A program made the translations under genes and the position numbers. A stretch of 64,000 nt of DNA from Osedax fenrisi (Eukaryota > Annelida > Polychaeta > Sabellida > Siboglinidae). Shown piece by piece: positions 35,089 to 47,072 of the stretch (position 1 is its first letter; each line of letters begins with the position of its first letter). Under the pieces are notes generated by a model. That model was not told the origin of the DNA, did no database searches, and saw only the letters and a program-made list of their open reading frames with translations. Location of the stretch: positions 103,311,882-103,375,881 of the forward strand of contig OZ025239.1 in the NCBI GenBank assembly GCA_964019155.1, written 5' to 3'.

Positions 35089-35283
35089 TATAGTATAGAA
35101 TATATTAGTAAAAATGATGACGAATTAATGGAAATTTATGAAATCTGCACATATTGTCATAGCGATAATTATTCTATGATAAAAAAAGGATTATCAGTAT
35201 TTATCAATATATTATTAAACAATTATAGAAAATTAAAATCAGATGTGAACAAAAAAAATATATATAAACTTGCTAAATTTTAA
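35084..35283 (+). pseudogene. Second, inverted copy of the transposase 3' end
   Basis: Encodes YSIEYISKNDDELMEI through to YKLAKF-stop on the plus strand, almost the same protein end as the minus-strand copy at 33917-34110. The open frame begins within the minisatellite (35032), so its first residues are repeat-derived. It is too short to act as a transposase. Confidence 0.65.
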
Positions 35284-36333
35284 TATTATTGTTATTATTT
35301 TATTATATATTATATTTACTATTAAATTTAAAATTATTATTAATACCAAAACCCTGGCTTTGTTAATACAATGTATTTATTACTTTATATTAAATTACAT
35401 TATTTATAATTAAATAATAATTAATATTTGGATATATGAATTGTATTAATATAGTATCCACAAATTTGATAATACTAAAATTATAAATATTATAATAACG
35501 ACTTTATATTTTTTTAAATGGAATTCTATAATTATAAATATTATCTTAAAAACACTGAATTAAATATATAATATGATATATTAAATATACATACTATAAT
35601 AATTGTATCTATAAATTTAATAAATATAATATCCAAATATATTAAAGTAATTTTAAACCCCATTTATTAAAAATATTATATATTATATTTTAAAAACATT
35701 GAATTAATAATATGATTAATTAAGTATGCATACCATAATACATTGATAACTATTAATTATTAAATGTATATACTATACATATATATAAATGTACTTATCT
35801 AAAAGTGTATTTAAATAACTTTAACTAGATAAACGTATTATAAATTATATTAAAAAAAATTACAATTTAAAATTATTTTAAAAACATTGAATTAAATATA
35901 TAATATGATTAATTAAGTATGTATACCATAATCCATTGATAACTATTAATTATTAAATGTATATACTATACATATATATCAATTTACTTGTCTAAAAGTG
36001 TATTTAAATAACTTTAACTTGATAAAATATTTAAATTTTAAATATAATTATCAAGGATTTGACAATATTTAACAAAGATTATACTATTTAATTTTTATTT
36101 TATTAAACAAATATATGTAAAACGATGTGATATAATATGTTAATTTAATGAATTAATAGTTAATATTATAAAATAATCTTTATCAGATATTAATTAGTGT
36201 ATTTTTCTTTAATTTATTCAATCATCAATTTATGGAAAAAGTCATTAAAAAGCGTCCCTTCTAAATTAAAATTGAACAAAATAAAAAGTCTGCCTCACGG
36301 CCTGCAGGAAGCTAAAGGAGGCCATGATAATAT

Positions 36334-37551
36334 ACATAGTTGTAATATTAAAATTTCACATTTGTATTAAAATAAATCGTAATAATAAGTTTATATGTAA
36401 ATAATATTATATATGTATTAAATATATTTCAAATCATTGAAGCATAAAGCAAGAGTAAAGAAATCATCCTAAATTAAAGTATTAATAATTATATTAAATT
36501 ATTATATTTATAAATATATATATATGTCCATGGAAATTCATTATAATTATTCTATATGTTATCAACACTAGATATTGCATTATCTATATCAAGAATATAT
36601 CAAGACCTCCTATAACTTCGGTGGTTATATGAGGTATTTATTATATGCGTAAGTAGTCCTTACTAAGGACTAATGATCATGATCATGCATTCCAATTCCT
36701 CAGTGAAAGAGTTAATACTATTCTTCTAGGCTGAACAGGTTAGTAATTTTAATTTTCTTATTTCTTGTTCCTTAAATTAATATATCATCGTGATTGAACC
36801 TATGCTTTTGTATGTATATTATATCGTGTTTGTTATCTCGGTTGATGCTATAAATTCTGATATTTTCCATACTTTTGAAGTGTTTGAGTATTTATCGATC
36901 CAACAATCAAATTTATCTTTGCCTTTAATAATTTACGAAAGTATGTTTTCTCATTCTCTATTTTTTCGACTATAACCTGAGGTTGAATTGTAGGCCACGC
37001 TCTTTGTTATACCGCGCAGCAGGCGATGCTGGTTGACATTGAATTTGGTTATGTTATGATTTTATTTCGATACCTGTTATAAGCACATGCGGTCGCCACT
37101 CGATCGATACATATGCTAGCAGTACTCTATTCCAGATTTTAAGTACCTTTCCGAGACAATACTTATTATAAATATAGTAAAACGCCTTCCTATATCCAAC
37201 ACTCTGCTTCTGAATTCGTTGCGTAACTCTGCACGGATGGCTAACTGCTACTTTGACTTGCCAAAGGACATATATGCATATGGATATCTATGATTTTATT
37301 CCGGCGCTTCTTATTGATTCGCAGCTGACCACTAGATATCACCTAGGAAGCTTACTCCTATCCGCAACCTGGGGAGCCGATGGATGGGAATTTGTCATCA
37401 CCACATCACTAATGAAATATATCGTAATCATATATGATATACCCACTGAAATCGTAAATATGTAATAGTAATATCACCTGATGGTTATACTCATTCGATA
37501 TATCTACTGCAAGGAGATACACCTGTACTATATATATCCATTATATATCTT

Positions 37552-37582
<31 letters not shown>

Positions 37583-37619
37583 ATCAAGTTATATATTGAC
37601 AAAATCATTGGATAGCAAC
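36334..37619. other. Spacer; intermediate-GC part of unknown origin
   Basis: A CCTCCTATAAC/GTTATATGAGG hairpin lies at about 36605-36635. The 36970-37440 part has more balanced composition and several short open frames, but I recognise no domain; it may be the eroded 5' part of the LINE that follows. Confidence 0.35.
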
Positions 37620-38340
37620 TTATTTACCGGCTTCACTTTTACAAAAAGTAAGATCAATATATAACCTTCCGTACACATTACCAATATACTTGTATGATGA
37701 TATAGCTATAATATCTAATAGTATTATAGATGTAAATACCAAACTACACCAAATTGAAGATACGGCTAAAGATATTGGTTTACATATAAACTCAGACAAG
37801 ATAGAATACATACGTTTAAATCAAGAAAAACAAGATAAACATGAAAAGTCTACCAGGTCATTATATCAAACGTATATAAGAATTAAAGTAACTATGTAGT
37901 TATATTAGTTAAAAACAACATAAAATAACCGTAAGAACCGGAAGTGCGTGGGTAGCCTTGAAAAGTCTGAACAGAATCAGGAAATTTAACCTGCTACTTA
38001 CAAGAAACTTCTTTAGAGCTACAGTTGAGACTGGTATTGTATTTGAATCGATAACTTGGACTCTAACTGCAACATTAGAGACAAACATTGACGGAGATCA
38101 TACACATATGTTGCGAGCTGCGCTAAAAAAGTCATGAAAAGACCACGTAACGACTAAGGAGTTGTATGGTAGCATTCCAAGAATAATAGATACGCCAATA
38201 CTTACTGAGTTTCGACGGTCACTGTTGGAGAAATAGAAGCGAAGTAGTAAACGATGTATCACTTTGGAACCCACTAAATGGACGACGATCTCGAGAATGA
38301 CCTACGAAGGAGCCTACAATTACGTATAAGTTAAAAAAGT
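37620..38340 (+). pseudogene. LINE reverse transcriptase remnant, RT core to C-terminus
   Basis: A non-LTR retrotransposon relic. The frame at 37690-37899 reads DDIAIISNSI...LHQIEDTAKDIGLHINSDKIEYI, matching the (A)DDI core and following GLxxNxxKTEYM block of RT; the alanine of YADD has been lost. From 37929 another frame reads GSAWVALKSLNRIRKFN, FFRATVETGIVFES, ITWTLTATLE, MLRAALKKS-stop-KDHVTTKELYGSIPRI, and ISRMTYEGAYNYV. This order matches the C-terminal domain of a LINE lineage different from the one at 2740 (SxTWTLTxxLExxLDGxYTRMLRAAL). In-frame stops occur near 38136 and 38236. The catalytic N-terminal part is missing or unrecognisable. Confidence 0.7.
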
Positions 38341-39216
38341 CTAAATAAGTAAATATTGATTCATCTAATTGTATTCATTCATACTCTAGTTTAATTCAGT
38401 TTATGAAACATATATCAGAGACAGGAGCCAGCTTTAACAAGTTTACGCCGTATTCTGATATTGAAGATATTATTTATTTATTATGCTATTATTATATTAC
38501 TCACATTTATTATTTAATTTTGTATTGTTCCATTATATCTATATATATTTTAAATTATATGCGTTATATTATTATAGTACTATTGTCTTATGTGTATGTA
38601 ACGATATTCATAGCAATACCTCCAATAACCTCTTATAACCTATAACCGAAGTTAAATGAGGTATTGTTCATAGCATGTAAATATGACCGTTAATTCTCCA
38701 TATTACAGTTTTCTAAGATAGAAATATATTATATAACAATAAAATCCTTTTGGAATAATATACCAAGACATGTAGCCGATAAAGGCAATTCGGGCATGTC
38801 ATGTGTGCATGTTGTGAGTAGATATTAACCGAACATGAGATTGGAACTATTTGATATATTATGTAATTTAATTTCATTATATATTATTATAGTTATGTTA
38901 TTATCATATTTATTTTTGTTTGTTCGTTAATTCTTATTTATTTTTGTGTGGAATCCTTTCTCGAAAGCATATTGCTATTAAAGGGTTCATTTTTTTACTT
39001 ACTATATAACTATATTGTATTGTATACATGTTACATGTGTATTAATTATTTATTTATATTATATAAGTACAACAAATATTATTCATTCATTCATTCATAT
39101 AGTCATTATAATGTATATATATATATATATAATGTCATTATAATGTCATTATAATTGATATATATATATATATATATATATATATCCTATATACTATAGT
39201 ATATAGGATATATATA

Positions 39217-39250
<34 letters not shown>

Positions 39251-39329
39251 TATAGTATATAGTACACAGTGTGTCTACTAGATACGTATCGTAGTCTACG
39301 ATTCGTAGATACTATTTATGATTAATAGA
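38341..39329. other. AT-rich spacer with palindromic TA-rich DNA
   Basis: A CCTCCAATAACCTCTTATAACC region with an inverted GGTTATAACCTC-like partner lies at 38618-38660. CCTATATACTATAGTATATAGG (39186-39207) is a perfect palindrome inside TA tracts. No gene is seen. Confidence 0.45.
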
Positions 39330-41600
39330 TTAATGGATGATATGAGCTATATTAGATATTATATGAGGAGCTATATCATTTAGTAATTTTAAAGGAATTG
39401 GATCAAGAGAAGAAAATCTGCGAGAATTTTTAAGTAAACAAATTAGTTGATCATTAGAAGGTAGAAAAAAGGAAGTTAGTGTATTAGTTGTAGAGGACAA
39501 TATAGATATTGATATAGGTTTAAGTAATGAAGAAATAATAGGTGATTTTGTCATTGAAAAATTAGGTAATACATCATTAGCAAAATCAGGGTATGGCGAT
39601 TTTTGTCTTCTACCAAGTATGCTATTTGCTAATTTAAAAATTGGCTTGCTATTATGTTGCATAGAAATAAACTTGTCATACGTAAACATAGATTTAGCGT
39701 TAATGAGATCGATACGATATTTATTATGTTCAAATGTTTATATGTGGTTAATGATGATGAAGATTTTTCTTTTTTCCATTTAGATTCAAGCATGCGTAGA
39801 CATCGTTTTTGACGTGAAAGATCAATAGTGTACCATGATGTATTAGGACTTAAAATATTAGTTTTATTAAGTACAGTAGCATGGATGTCAAGTGTATAGA
39901 GTAGTTAATTATGAAGTTATTGAGCATCATGTGTAGGAAACATATTTAATTCAGTTAAAAACTGAGATATTGATATATAATTTAGATGGCGAGTAAAGCG
40001 AGAAATTGTAGGACGTTTAGGCTTATTAACTGATATTTGAAATAGTCAGAATAGTCAGGCGAAATGATCAGAGATAAGAGATCCAGCTCTTATCGAATGA
40101 ACTAAACATGAATCAATAGGGTGCATACTAGGGATGTAAATGATGCCGAGCTTTTGATGCCGAGCCGAGACTATTGGTTTTTGATGACATGCCGAGACTT
40201 TCATTTTCGGAACAAAAACGAGCCCATGCCGAGCCGAGACTCTAGCCAAACGAGCCCGAGCCGAACCGAGACTTTAGCTAAACGAGCCCAAGCCGAGCCG
40301 ATACTTTAGTCAAACGAGCCGAGACTCTAGTTCAACGATCCCAAGCCGAAATGAGACTCTTACACAACATAATCGAGCCGAAATGATGCTTTTTGGAAGT
40401 TACATTTTAAACATAATTTTTAATATTTATCCATATTGTTATTAATGTTTCCTATTTCATGTGACATAATATGAATTATATGTATCGATAGGTGGCTATT
40501 TTGTTTATAATATACTCAAATGTTAGTTTAGTATACGAATATTTTAAAAATTTCAAAAAATAATTCTCTGTACTCTCAGACTTGAATATGGCTTTATTAA
40601 TTTCGCGAGGTATGTTGGTGTCTTGTGATGATATGCAAAATGTGTAGTTACCAGTAATTTATAAATAATGTGGAAATTAATTGATAGTAGGTGTTGTTGT
40701 CGCATCAGTTCAGTTATACTGATCATCTATTGATCTTGATATTGATTTATATAATACGCTAATGACGATCGAATTATTTTATTTAATGGCATTAACTGAT
40801 GAGGAGGTAAATTAATTAAAAGTATGTTACAAATTGTAACTTACAATAGTCAAATAAAAATTGGATTTAGCAATTTACATGTATTACAATTTATATTTGT
40901 TCTTATAATTCTAATATTATGCAATTGATAGTTGGCTGCTTTGACTTTTTGTGTTTATGAACATATTAAGATTCTTATCAATTAACACTCCTGGTAGTTA
41001 TTTATGATACTTGTCTATAGTTTGTAATGACATTATTTTCGTTTGATATACAAAACAATGATTCTGGTAACTGACACTGAAACTATATTGAACTTATGAA
41101 AACTGAGACTAACACTTGAATGATGCCTTTAATAAGCATGAGTTAATAGCAATGCATTTTATAGAGACTGAGACTGCATAGATGCTTTATGTAACCCATT
41201 ATGAGGCTTAATCGATGCTATTGTTATTTATATTGAGACTGAATCGATGCTTTAGGTATTGAGACTGAGACTGCATCGATGCTTTGGGTAACCGAGACTG
41301 AGACTGCATCGATGCTTTGGGTAACCGAGACTGAGACTGCATCATGCTTTAGGTGACCGAGACTGAGACTGCATCGATGCTTTGGGTAACCGAGACTGAG
41401 ACTGCATCATGCTTTAGGTGACCGAGACTGAGACTGCATCGATGCTTTGGGTAACCGAGACTGAGACTGAATCATGCTTTAGATTTGAGCATCATTTACA
41501 TCCCTAGTGCATACTAAGTGTATTTCCTTTATCGATTGTATTAATAGGTATGGGAGGAGTAAATATCATAGACCATGATTACCTGATGAATATCGAATAT
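39330..41600 (-). pseudogene. LINE (CR1/L2-like) endonuclease-to-RT fragment, split by a hAT insertion
   Basis: Read on the minus strand from about 41590: a diverged start, then SWSMIFTPPIPINTIDKGN (ending at 41515), and after removal of the hAT element, PIDSCLVHSIRAGSLISDHF (40120-40060), which carries the terminal SDH motif of an APE-type endonuclease. From 39689 a frame reads LANSILGRRQKSPYPDF and SSLDPIPLKLLNDIAPHI, the linker just before RT. Frameshifts lie between 39690 and 40050, and the RT itself is cut off at 39330. The protein frame runs straight across the hAT insertion once one 8-bp target repeat is counted, confirming the nested order. Confidence 0.75.
40129..41506. mobile_element. 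hAT element with CCGAGACT minisatellite arms
   Basis: Ends TAGGGATGTAAATGATGC and GCATCATTTACATCCCTA, with identical 8-bp repeats GTGCATAC at 40121-40128 and 41507-41514. The left arm repeats GAGCCGAGACTCTAGCCAAA-like units (40150-40390). The right arm repeats a 35-36-bp unit CCGAGACTGAGACTGCATCG... about seven times (41225-41475). The middle is AT-rich without a transposase. Open frames in the left arm follow the repeat. Confidence 0.93.
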
Positions 41601-42480
41601 GGCCCTTGTTTGTTTTAATTACGATTGCCAAGGTAACATATTGTACATGTATCGTATACTTTAAAATGATAATAACAGCAATAAGTGTTATATTGGTGTT
41701 AATGTTTTTTAATATTACATAGTAATAACAAAGCCCTGCTTTGGTAATAAATATGATGTTTACATGATGATGCCATATTATATGTATTATAGTCTATATT
41801 CTATATCCTATATAATATAACCTATTTACTATAACCTATATTATTTGGTATATATACAGTATATAATATACTATATAACTACATAAATCATTGAAAACAT
41901 AACCATAAAAACGCTAAATCTAATAACTAAAAACATTGTAGACATATTCTTACCGGTTGTTAAGCTTTCAATGATTGGTGTAATAATAACCCAATTAGTC
42001 TCAATATAGACTATATATAGACTATATATAGACTATATATAATATATATATAGACCATATATAATATGGGTTTTTAATAGTTTTTTTACATTGTATATAT
42101 ATACAATAGTATCCCTCTCTATAGAACATGATTCAGTAGAATTTATGCATATGTAACTATCACTTTTTATACAAACAAACAAAGCAGGATTGATTTGAAA
42201 TATATTTCAAATCGTTCAGTGTATTGATAACTACTAAATTACCAATAACGTATAGTTATTTTACTAATTAACAGTAATTTATATACAACGGGCCTATTTG
42301 AAATATATTTCTAATCGATCGGTTATCGATAACAAATAAGTGATTGTTATTAGTAATAACTATAAGTGATTTATCTAGACCGGATCGATTTAAACTATCG
42401 ATTGCATAACTGTTAGTTACATAAATAGCTGATAGTCAACAATGTACTGCTGGTTCTGCAGTTCTCATAATACAACAGTT
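41600..42480. other. AT-rich spacer with local short repeats
   Basis: ATAGACTATAT repeats near 42003-42060 and two similar GATTTGAAATATATTTCAAATCG-like palindromic sites near 42190 and 42297. No gene is seen. Confidence 0.4.
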
Positions 42481-42725
42481 ATAACAAGCTCATCACGTTT
42501 CGTTTACTACGCTCTGATGTATACGATCGTGGGCGGCAATAATGGGTTGGTTAGTGGGCGGGACAGTTGTGAGGGGTGGTCACGGTTGAATGAACGTATA
42601 TTCGCTTATTAAAACGTGATTCGCATCCGAAATCATCGCAAACATTATTCATATCTCGGCCGAGTCATACACACTGCATTTCAACTATTGGTTATAAAAC
42701 GCCGATCAAAACTACTTCCCAATTG
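42481..42725 (+). promoter_or_regulatory. Promoter-like GC island
   Basis: A stretch of balanced composition has GTGGGCGGCAA and TGGGCGGGACA (Sp/KLF-type), an inverted CCAAT (CTATTGGTT at about 42690) and TTATAAAAC at about 42696. Arrangement and spacing resemble a plus-strand core promoter. No coding exon follows directly; the vWA gene starts 4.3 kb downstream. Inference only. Confidence 0.25.
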
Positions 42726-42792
42726 TTAATTAGTTAGTTGGTTAGTTAATTATGTAATTATGTATCCTATTCATCATATGTAATATCATAAT

Positions 42793-42827
<35 letters not shown>

Positions 42828-42894
42828 TAATAAAGTTGATATCATTAAATTTAGATTAAATATATTTTAAAATGTAATATTATACATAACATGT

Positions 42895-42897
<3 letters not shown>

Positions 42898-42961
<64 letters not shown>
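42898..42961. repeat. (TA)n microsatellite
   Basis: About 64 bp of TA, adjoining the SINE tail. Confidence 0.95.
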
Positions 42962-42962
<1 letters not shown>

Positions 42963-42966
<4 letters not shown>

Positions 42967-43260
42967 ATCGTTATTTTTATTTGGTGGAGTCCTTTCATCT
43001 CATCCAGGAACTTAGATGAAGTTTTCACTTATAACCATATATATGGCTTTAATGTCCCTTCGAAGCCGCTCTCATGTTAAGGTATCCATGGTGTTAACGA
43101 GAGCCGATCATTTATGTATCCAACATTATATGAGATCACTCCTAAATAATATTTTAAGACCCATTTTTATAAAATAAATGAATGGTCCGGACGAGGCTCG
43201 AACCCGTGTCCTACTGCTTGTGTGTCTGACGCCTTAGCCACTTAGCCACACATGCAGTTA
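42963..43260 (-). mobile_element. tRNA-derived SINE, copy 2
   Basis: Minus-strand copy with tRNA-like head at 43260-43185 (TGTGGCTAAGTGGCTAAGGCG and GGGTTCGAGCC), a body as at 20261, and a tail at 42963-42985. Lacks the 16-nt head insertion of copy 1, so it is closer to the likely founder. Confidence 0.87.
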
Positions 43261-43404
43261 AATATAGTTATAGTGATATCTAAGCTTCTCCCCTTATTTC
43301 ACAGTTCACGCGTATCTGCAGAGATGACCTATCCGAGATTAATGACACTGTTATCGGTGTGTTATCTGACACTGACGCTTACTCAACACACGTGTTAGTA
43401 TCTA

Positions 43405-43450
43405 TTTACGTGTTACGTCATCACGTTACGTCACATTACGTCATCGTATT
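43405..43450. promoter_or_regulatory. Cluster of TTACGTCA sites
   Basis: GTTACGTCATCACG, TTACGTCACA and TTACGTCATCG sit in tandem about 12 bp apart. TTACGTCA is the recognised binding core of ATF/CREB-type bZIP factors. It may equally be a short tandem repeat without function. Confidence 0.35.
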
Positions 43451-43763
43451 ACATCTACGCGATAAACGTATACGCGTATATTTCGTATTGATAATTCACG
43501 AGGTAATATAATATATATATATATATATGTCATATTTGTATGCCTTAAATGAGCTATTTGTATGATATTCGCAAATAATTGTTTATTATATATATTATTC
43601 AAACTGTTTCTTTAAAAAAATAAATTCATTTAATTTCATAGATTTGTTAAAAACTATATTATTTAAATATTAAACATAATTAATATAATAATTATTAATG
43701 TATATATTTGCAAATATATGCACACACATATATGCATGAATACACACGAGTATATTAACACAT

Positions 43764-43824
<61 letters not shown>

Positions 43825-44235
43825 CTATATTATATCATAAAGTTTATTTATTTATATATTCCAAATATGTTAAATGTATATTATATATAACGAATAAATC
43901 ACAAATAAATATGATACACTTCAATCATATATTATTATATATACCCATATGTATTGTTTTTAGATTTATAAGCGGAATTACAAATAATACATATAGCAAC
44001 GTGATATAGCAAACAAATGTTATCTATCTAAAAAACTACATGAATAGGTAGATGTATTATATATATAATTAAAATATTATATTATATGTAATTATACAAT
44101 ATATATTATATGTATTTTTGATTTATGCTTTATAGGCGATATAAAATTAATAGATGTATATTATTACATTACTATATATATATATATATATATATATTAT
44201 TTAATATTTTAATATCCTATTTAATATTTAATTTG
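43451..44235. other. AT-rich spacer with TA tracts
   Basis: TA runs at about 43508-43527, 43766-43820 and 44163-44197. No gene is seen. Confidence 0.45.
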
Positions 44236-44440
44236 TTGGTGTAGATCTTTGAAAGTATGCCTACAGTCTATGTAGGTAATTAGATGAAGGTTTCACGTAT
44301 AACCTACGTGTAACCTTATAAGTCTCTAATGTGTCTCCGAAGCCGACCTCTATTTTATAGTCTCTATGATTTAAATATGGGACAATAATTTTGTATACAC
44401 AATTATATAAGATATCTTCTAAATATTAATTAACACATTA
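44236..44440 (-). repeat. Diverged SINE body, copy 4
   Basis: Order of words parallels 42985-43150 (TTAGATGAAGGTTTCAC, TATAACC..., CTCTAATGTGTCTCCGAAGCC, ACAATTATATAAGATATCTTC) but is well diverged, and the tRNA-like head is not recognisable. Confidence 0.55.
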
Positions 44441-44744
44441 ATGGGCTGCATAAATATGAATTCATGTTGTTAAAGCGCATTGACATTTTGTATATTTTTC
44501 ATATTTAGTAGTATACATTTTCAAATACGCATTTCTATATGAAATATTGATTTCTTAACGATACAAGTTATATTTATTTTAAAGATAATAAAATACTCTT
44601 TAAGAATATCTAATAAGTTTTAAATATTCAATTACCAATGATATATATTACAATCAATATGTTTTTGAACACCTATTTTTTGGGTGGACTGCGATAGAAT
44701 ATTATATTATGTTGCTTATATAATATTTACTTTATATATTAAAA

Positions 44745-44807
<63 letters not shown>

Positions 44808-44997
44808 CTTTCCTATAGGATATATGTATAGAGTGTATACTATACACTAACATTACTATCCTTTATTGGTTAGGTGGCCTACTTCTATCAATACCAAACG
44901 CTCTATAATACATATCTATTATGACCTAGTTATGATATATATATATATATTGTGTGTATTCGTTTGTTAATAAGTTATTTACAATATATATAAATAG
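44441..44997. other. AT-rich spacer with a (TA)n tract
   Basis: TA run at 44751-44802. No gene is seen. Confidence 0.45.
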
Positions 44998-45560
44998 AAT
45001 CAATGTTAAAAATTAGGGTACAGCTAATTCAATTTATAGGGTACAGATCGTTAAAATATCACAATAATTTACCATGTACCCTAAATAGGGTACACGACTT
45101 TTAAACTCACTATAGTGAGTCCCTATAGGGTTCAATATATATATATTTTTAGGATACATATATATATATATATATATATATATGTTAAATTATAGGGTAG
45201 GCTAGCCTACATGACTGTTAAATGCACTAGGGTACACTCTATATATTAGGATACACTGTAGCCGGTACAGTTATGTTAAATATTAGGGTACGTGATTATT
45301 ATATTTATATATCATGCAATTCAATTATGGTACATATCAATTGAATCATGCAATTGAATTAGGGTACAAGATATCATATAACTAGAGTAGGACCTAGAGT
45401 AGTATAACTAGAGTAGTACCTACAACCAGCTACAATTCTTTAGGGTACAGTTTGTATATTTTTAGGTTACTGATCGTATTTATTTAAATGGTACCCTAAT
45501 TAGGGTACGGCTATGGGGACACTAAAAAAGGCACTCGCTGTACCCTAATTTTTAACAGTG
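44998..45560. mobile_element. MITE with TTAGGGTACAGC ends and many internal AGGGTAC words
   Basis: Left ATGTTAAAAATTAGGGTACA at about 45003 is mirrored by TGTACCCTAATTTTTAACA at about 45538-45557. Between them AGGGTAC or its complement GTACCCT occurs at least ten times in both orientations, often after TTAAAT or ATT. Target duplication not identified. No coding capacity. Confidence 0.75.
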
Positions 45561-45890
45561 ATGTATCTATATAGACATAGCTTGACTTAATAATGTATCA
45601 TAATTATGTCATATGACAATGATTTATAATAATATTGTTTTTAGTTTTAATTTAATTTTTAATAAATTAATAAAGTAATTATGGTTTAACTTTATATTGT
45701 TAAATTATTACTAATGGTTATTATCTAAGTAATGCATAATTATAATAGTTATGGTTATATAATAAATTATATTTTGTAAGAAATATTTTATAATATTTGT
45801 TATGTTGGTAGATGGTAAAATAGCTTAAGTATACATGTATATATATATATACACACACCCATATATATTTATATATATGTAGTGTTGTCT
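45561..45890. other. AT-rich spacer, no gene seen
   Basis: Nothing recognisable. Confidence 0.4.
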
Positions 45891-46260
45891 CTCTCTACGT
45901 AATAAACTACTCTATCACCCTAATTACCTTAAATAAGTCAACGTTTAACGGGCATTCAACGTTAAAAGCCAAAATTCGTTTCGGCTCGACACGCCCACGA
46001 TATTTTAGGGGCGTGTCTATACAATTATATTTGGTAGACTCTTAAAAGAGAACTACAATTGTAGTTTCTTGCTGATTGGTGTTCGATCCTTTATGGCGCC
46101 TTAGGTTACCACCTGATCGACATTATATAACCTATAATAACTCGCCGAATACTCCGTGCCGTACGATATATAATATGTTACCTATATACGATTCATACCT
46201 ACACTTATACCGCTTATTCATTACCACGCGCTGATCTAAAGATAATTCATTCGAATAAAA
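45891..46260 (+). promoter_or_regulatory. Promoter-like island upstream of the vWA gene
   Basis: GACACGCCC (45988-45996) and GGGCGTGTC (46009-46017) form an inverted repeat of KLF/Sp-type sites. An inverted CCAAT (GATTGGTG) lies at about 46074 and TTATATAACC at about 46122. It is 0.9 kb upstream of the first recognised vWA exon, so it could be that gene's promoter, but no signal-peptide exon is visible between them. Confidence 0.3.
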
Positions 46261-46685
46261 ATATACACTAATATAAACTACATAACATATATATATATAT
46301 ATATATATATATTTTATTTATGATAACTGTTAAAATAACTATTTGCGTTAAATCTGATTAAACTCGATAATTTTGTTATCTCAAAAGAGAAAATGTCATT
46401 AAAAAATCAAATATATTACAACAAATTAATACCATATTTTATAAACAACACATATTTTCTATTAATATAGACATAAGTAATCTAAATATAGATATCTATA
46501 TAGGTACCTATTATGAAAGTATACGTTTATTTGTTAAAATAAAAAATTCAATTCTTAATTTTGTTAAAATTCATTTTACTTTAATTATTTAAATTTAATA
46601 TATCTTCTTAATTAAGACGTATTACCAAATATTTTTAAAAGCAAATATATTATACTCCAAATACGAAAAGAGATTAATAATGAAC

Positions 46686-47012
46686 CACTTCTACTACCAG
46701 TAGATTATCCACTGAAATAGATTTAGGTTTGAACGATTTGTATACAATATTCAATACAACATGTTTCATTGTTCTATTAAATTACATGCAATATAAGTTT
46801 TACCTACCCCATATATATAAGGTAATGTCAACATATATTAATTTTTTATATATTAGTATTGAATAATATATAAATAATAATATAATAATTGAAACTATAT
46901 TTTGTTACATTTTAAAACTGTATAGTTTTAACAAATATTCTTTATAAATAACACATCTTTCCGTATTTTGTATATAACATTGAATTACTCGTTTTCGCGT
47001 GAATTATATTTC
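46686..47012. repeat. Dispersed repeat family B, copy 3
   Basis: TCTACTACCAGTAGAT, TATTAAATTACATGCAATATAA, TTTTTATATATTAGTATTGA, TTTGTATATAACATTGAATTACTCG in the same order as the other two copies. It ends about 60 bp upstream of a vWA exon. Confidence 0.55.
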
Positions 47013-47072
47013 TTCCCTTGAACAATCGTAGGCAGTATTAACTGTGTTATGACTCAACTGCATGCGCGACAG

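Larger units (their letters stand above)
33074..36325. mobile_element. P-element-like transposon rearranged as a large inverted repeat
   Basis: Ends CATGGCCTCCTTTAGCTTC and its mirror GAAGCTAAAGGAGGCCAT, flanked by the 8-bp direct repeat GATAATAT (33066-33073 and 36326-36333). P-superfamily elements make 8-bp duplications and start with CA. The inner arms (about 33074-34110 and 35088-36325) are inverted copies of one another, about 1.05 and 1.24 kb; the right one has an extra internal duplication of about 185 bp. Both carry the 3' end of a transposase gene. A minisatellite occupies the centre. Confidence 0.75.

Noticed and set aside
40055..40309. Frames with SRD/SARH repeats
   Set aside because: Mostly translations of the hAT element's CCGAGACT arms; only the minus-strand C-terminal part belongs to the LINE.
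47041..47072. Start of the vWA gene at an ATG upstream of exon 1 (ATGACTCAACTG)
   Set aside because: That ATG is out of frame with the vWA domain, and an in-frame TAA lies just upstream; a phase-1 acceptor at 47072 fits better.
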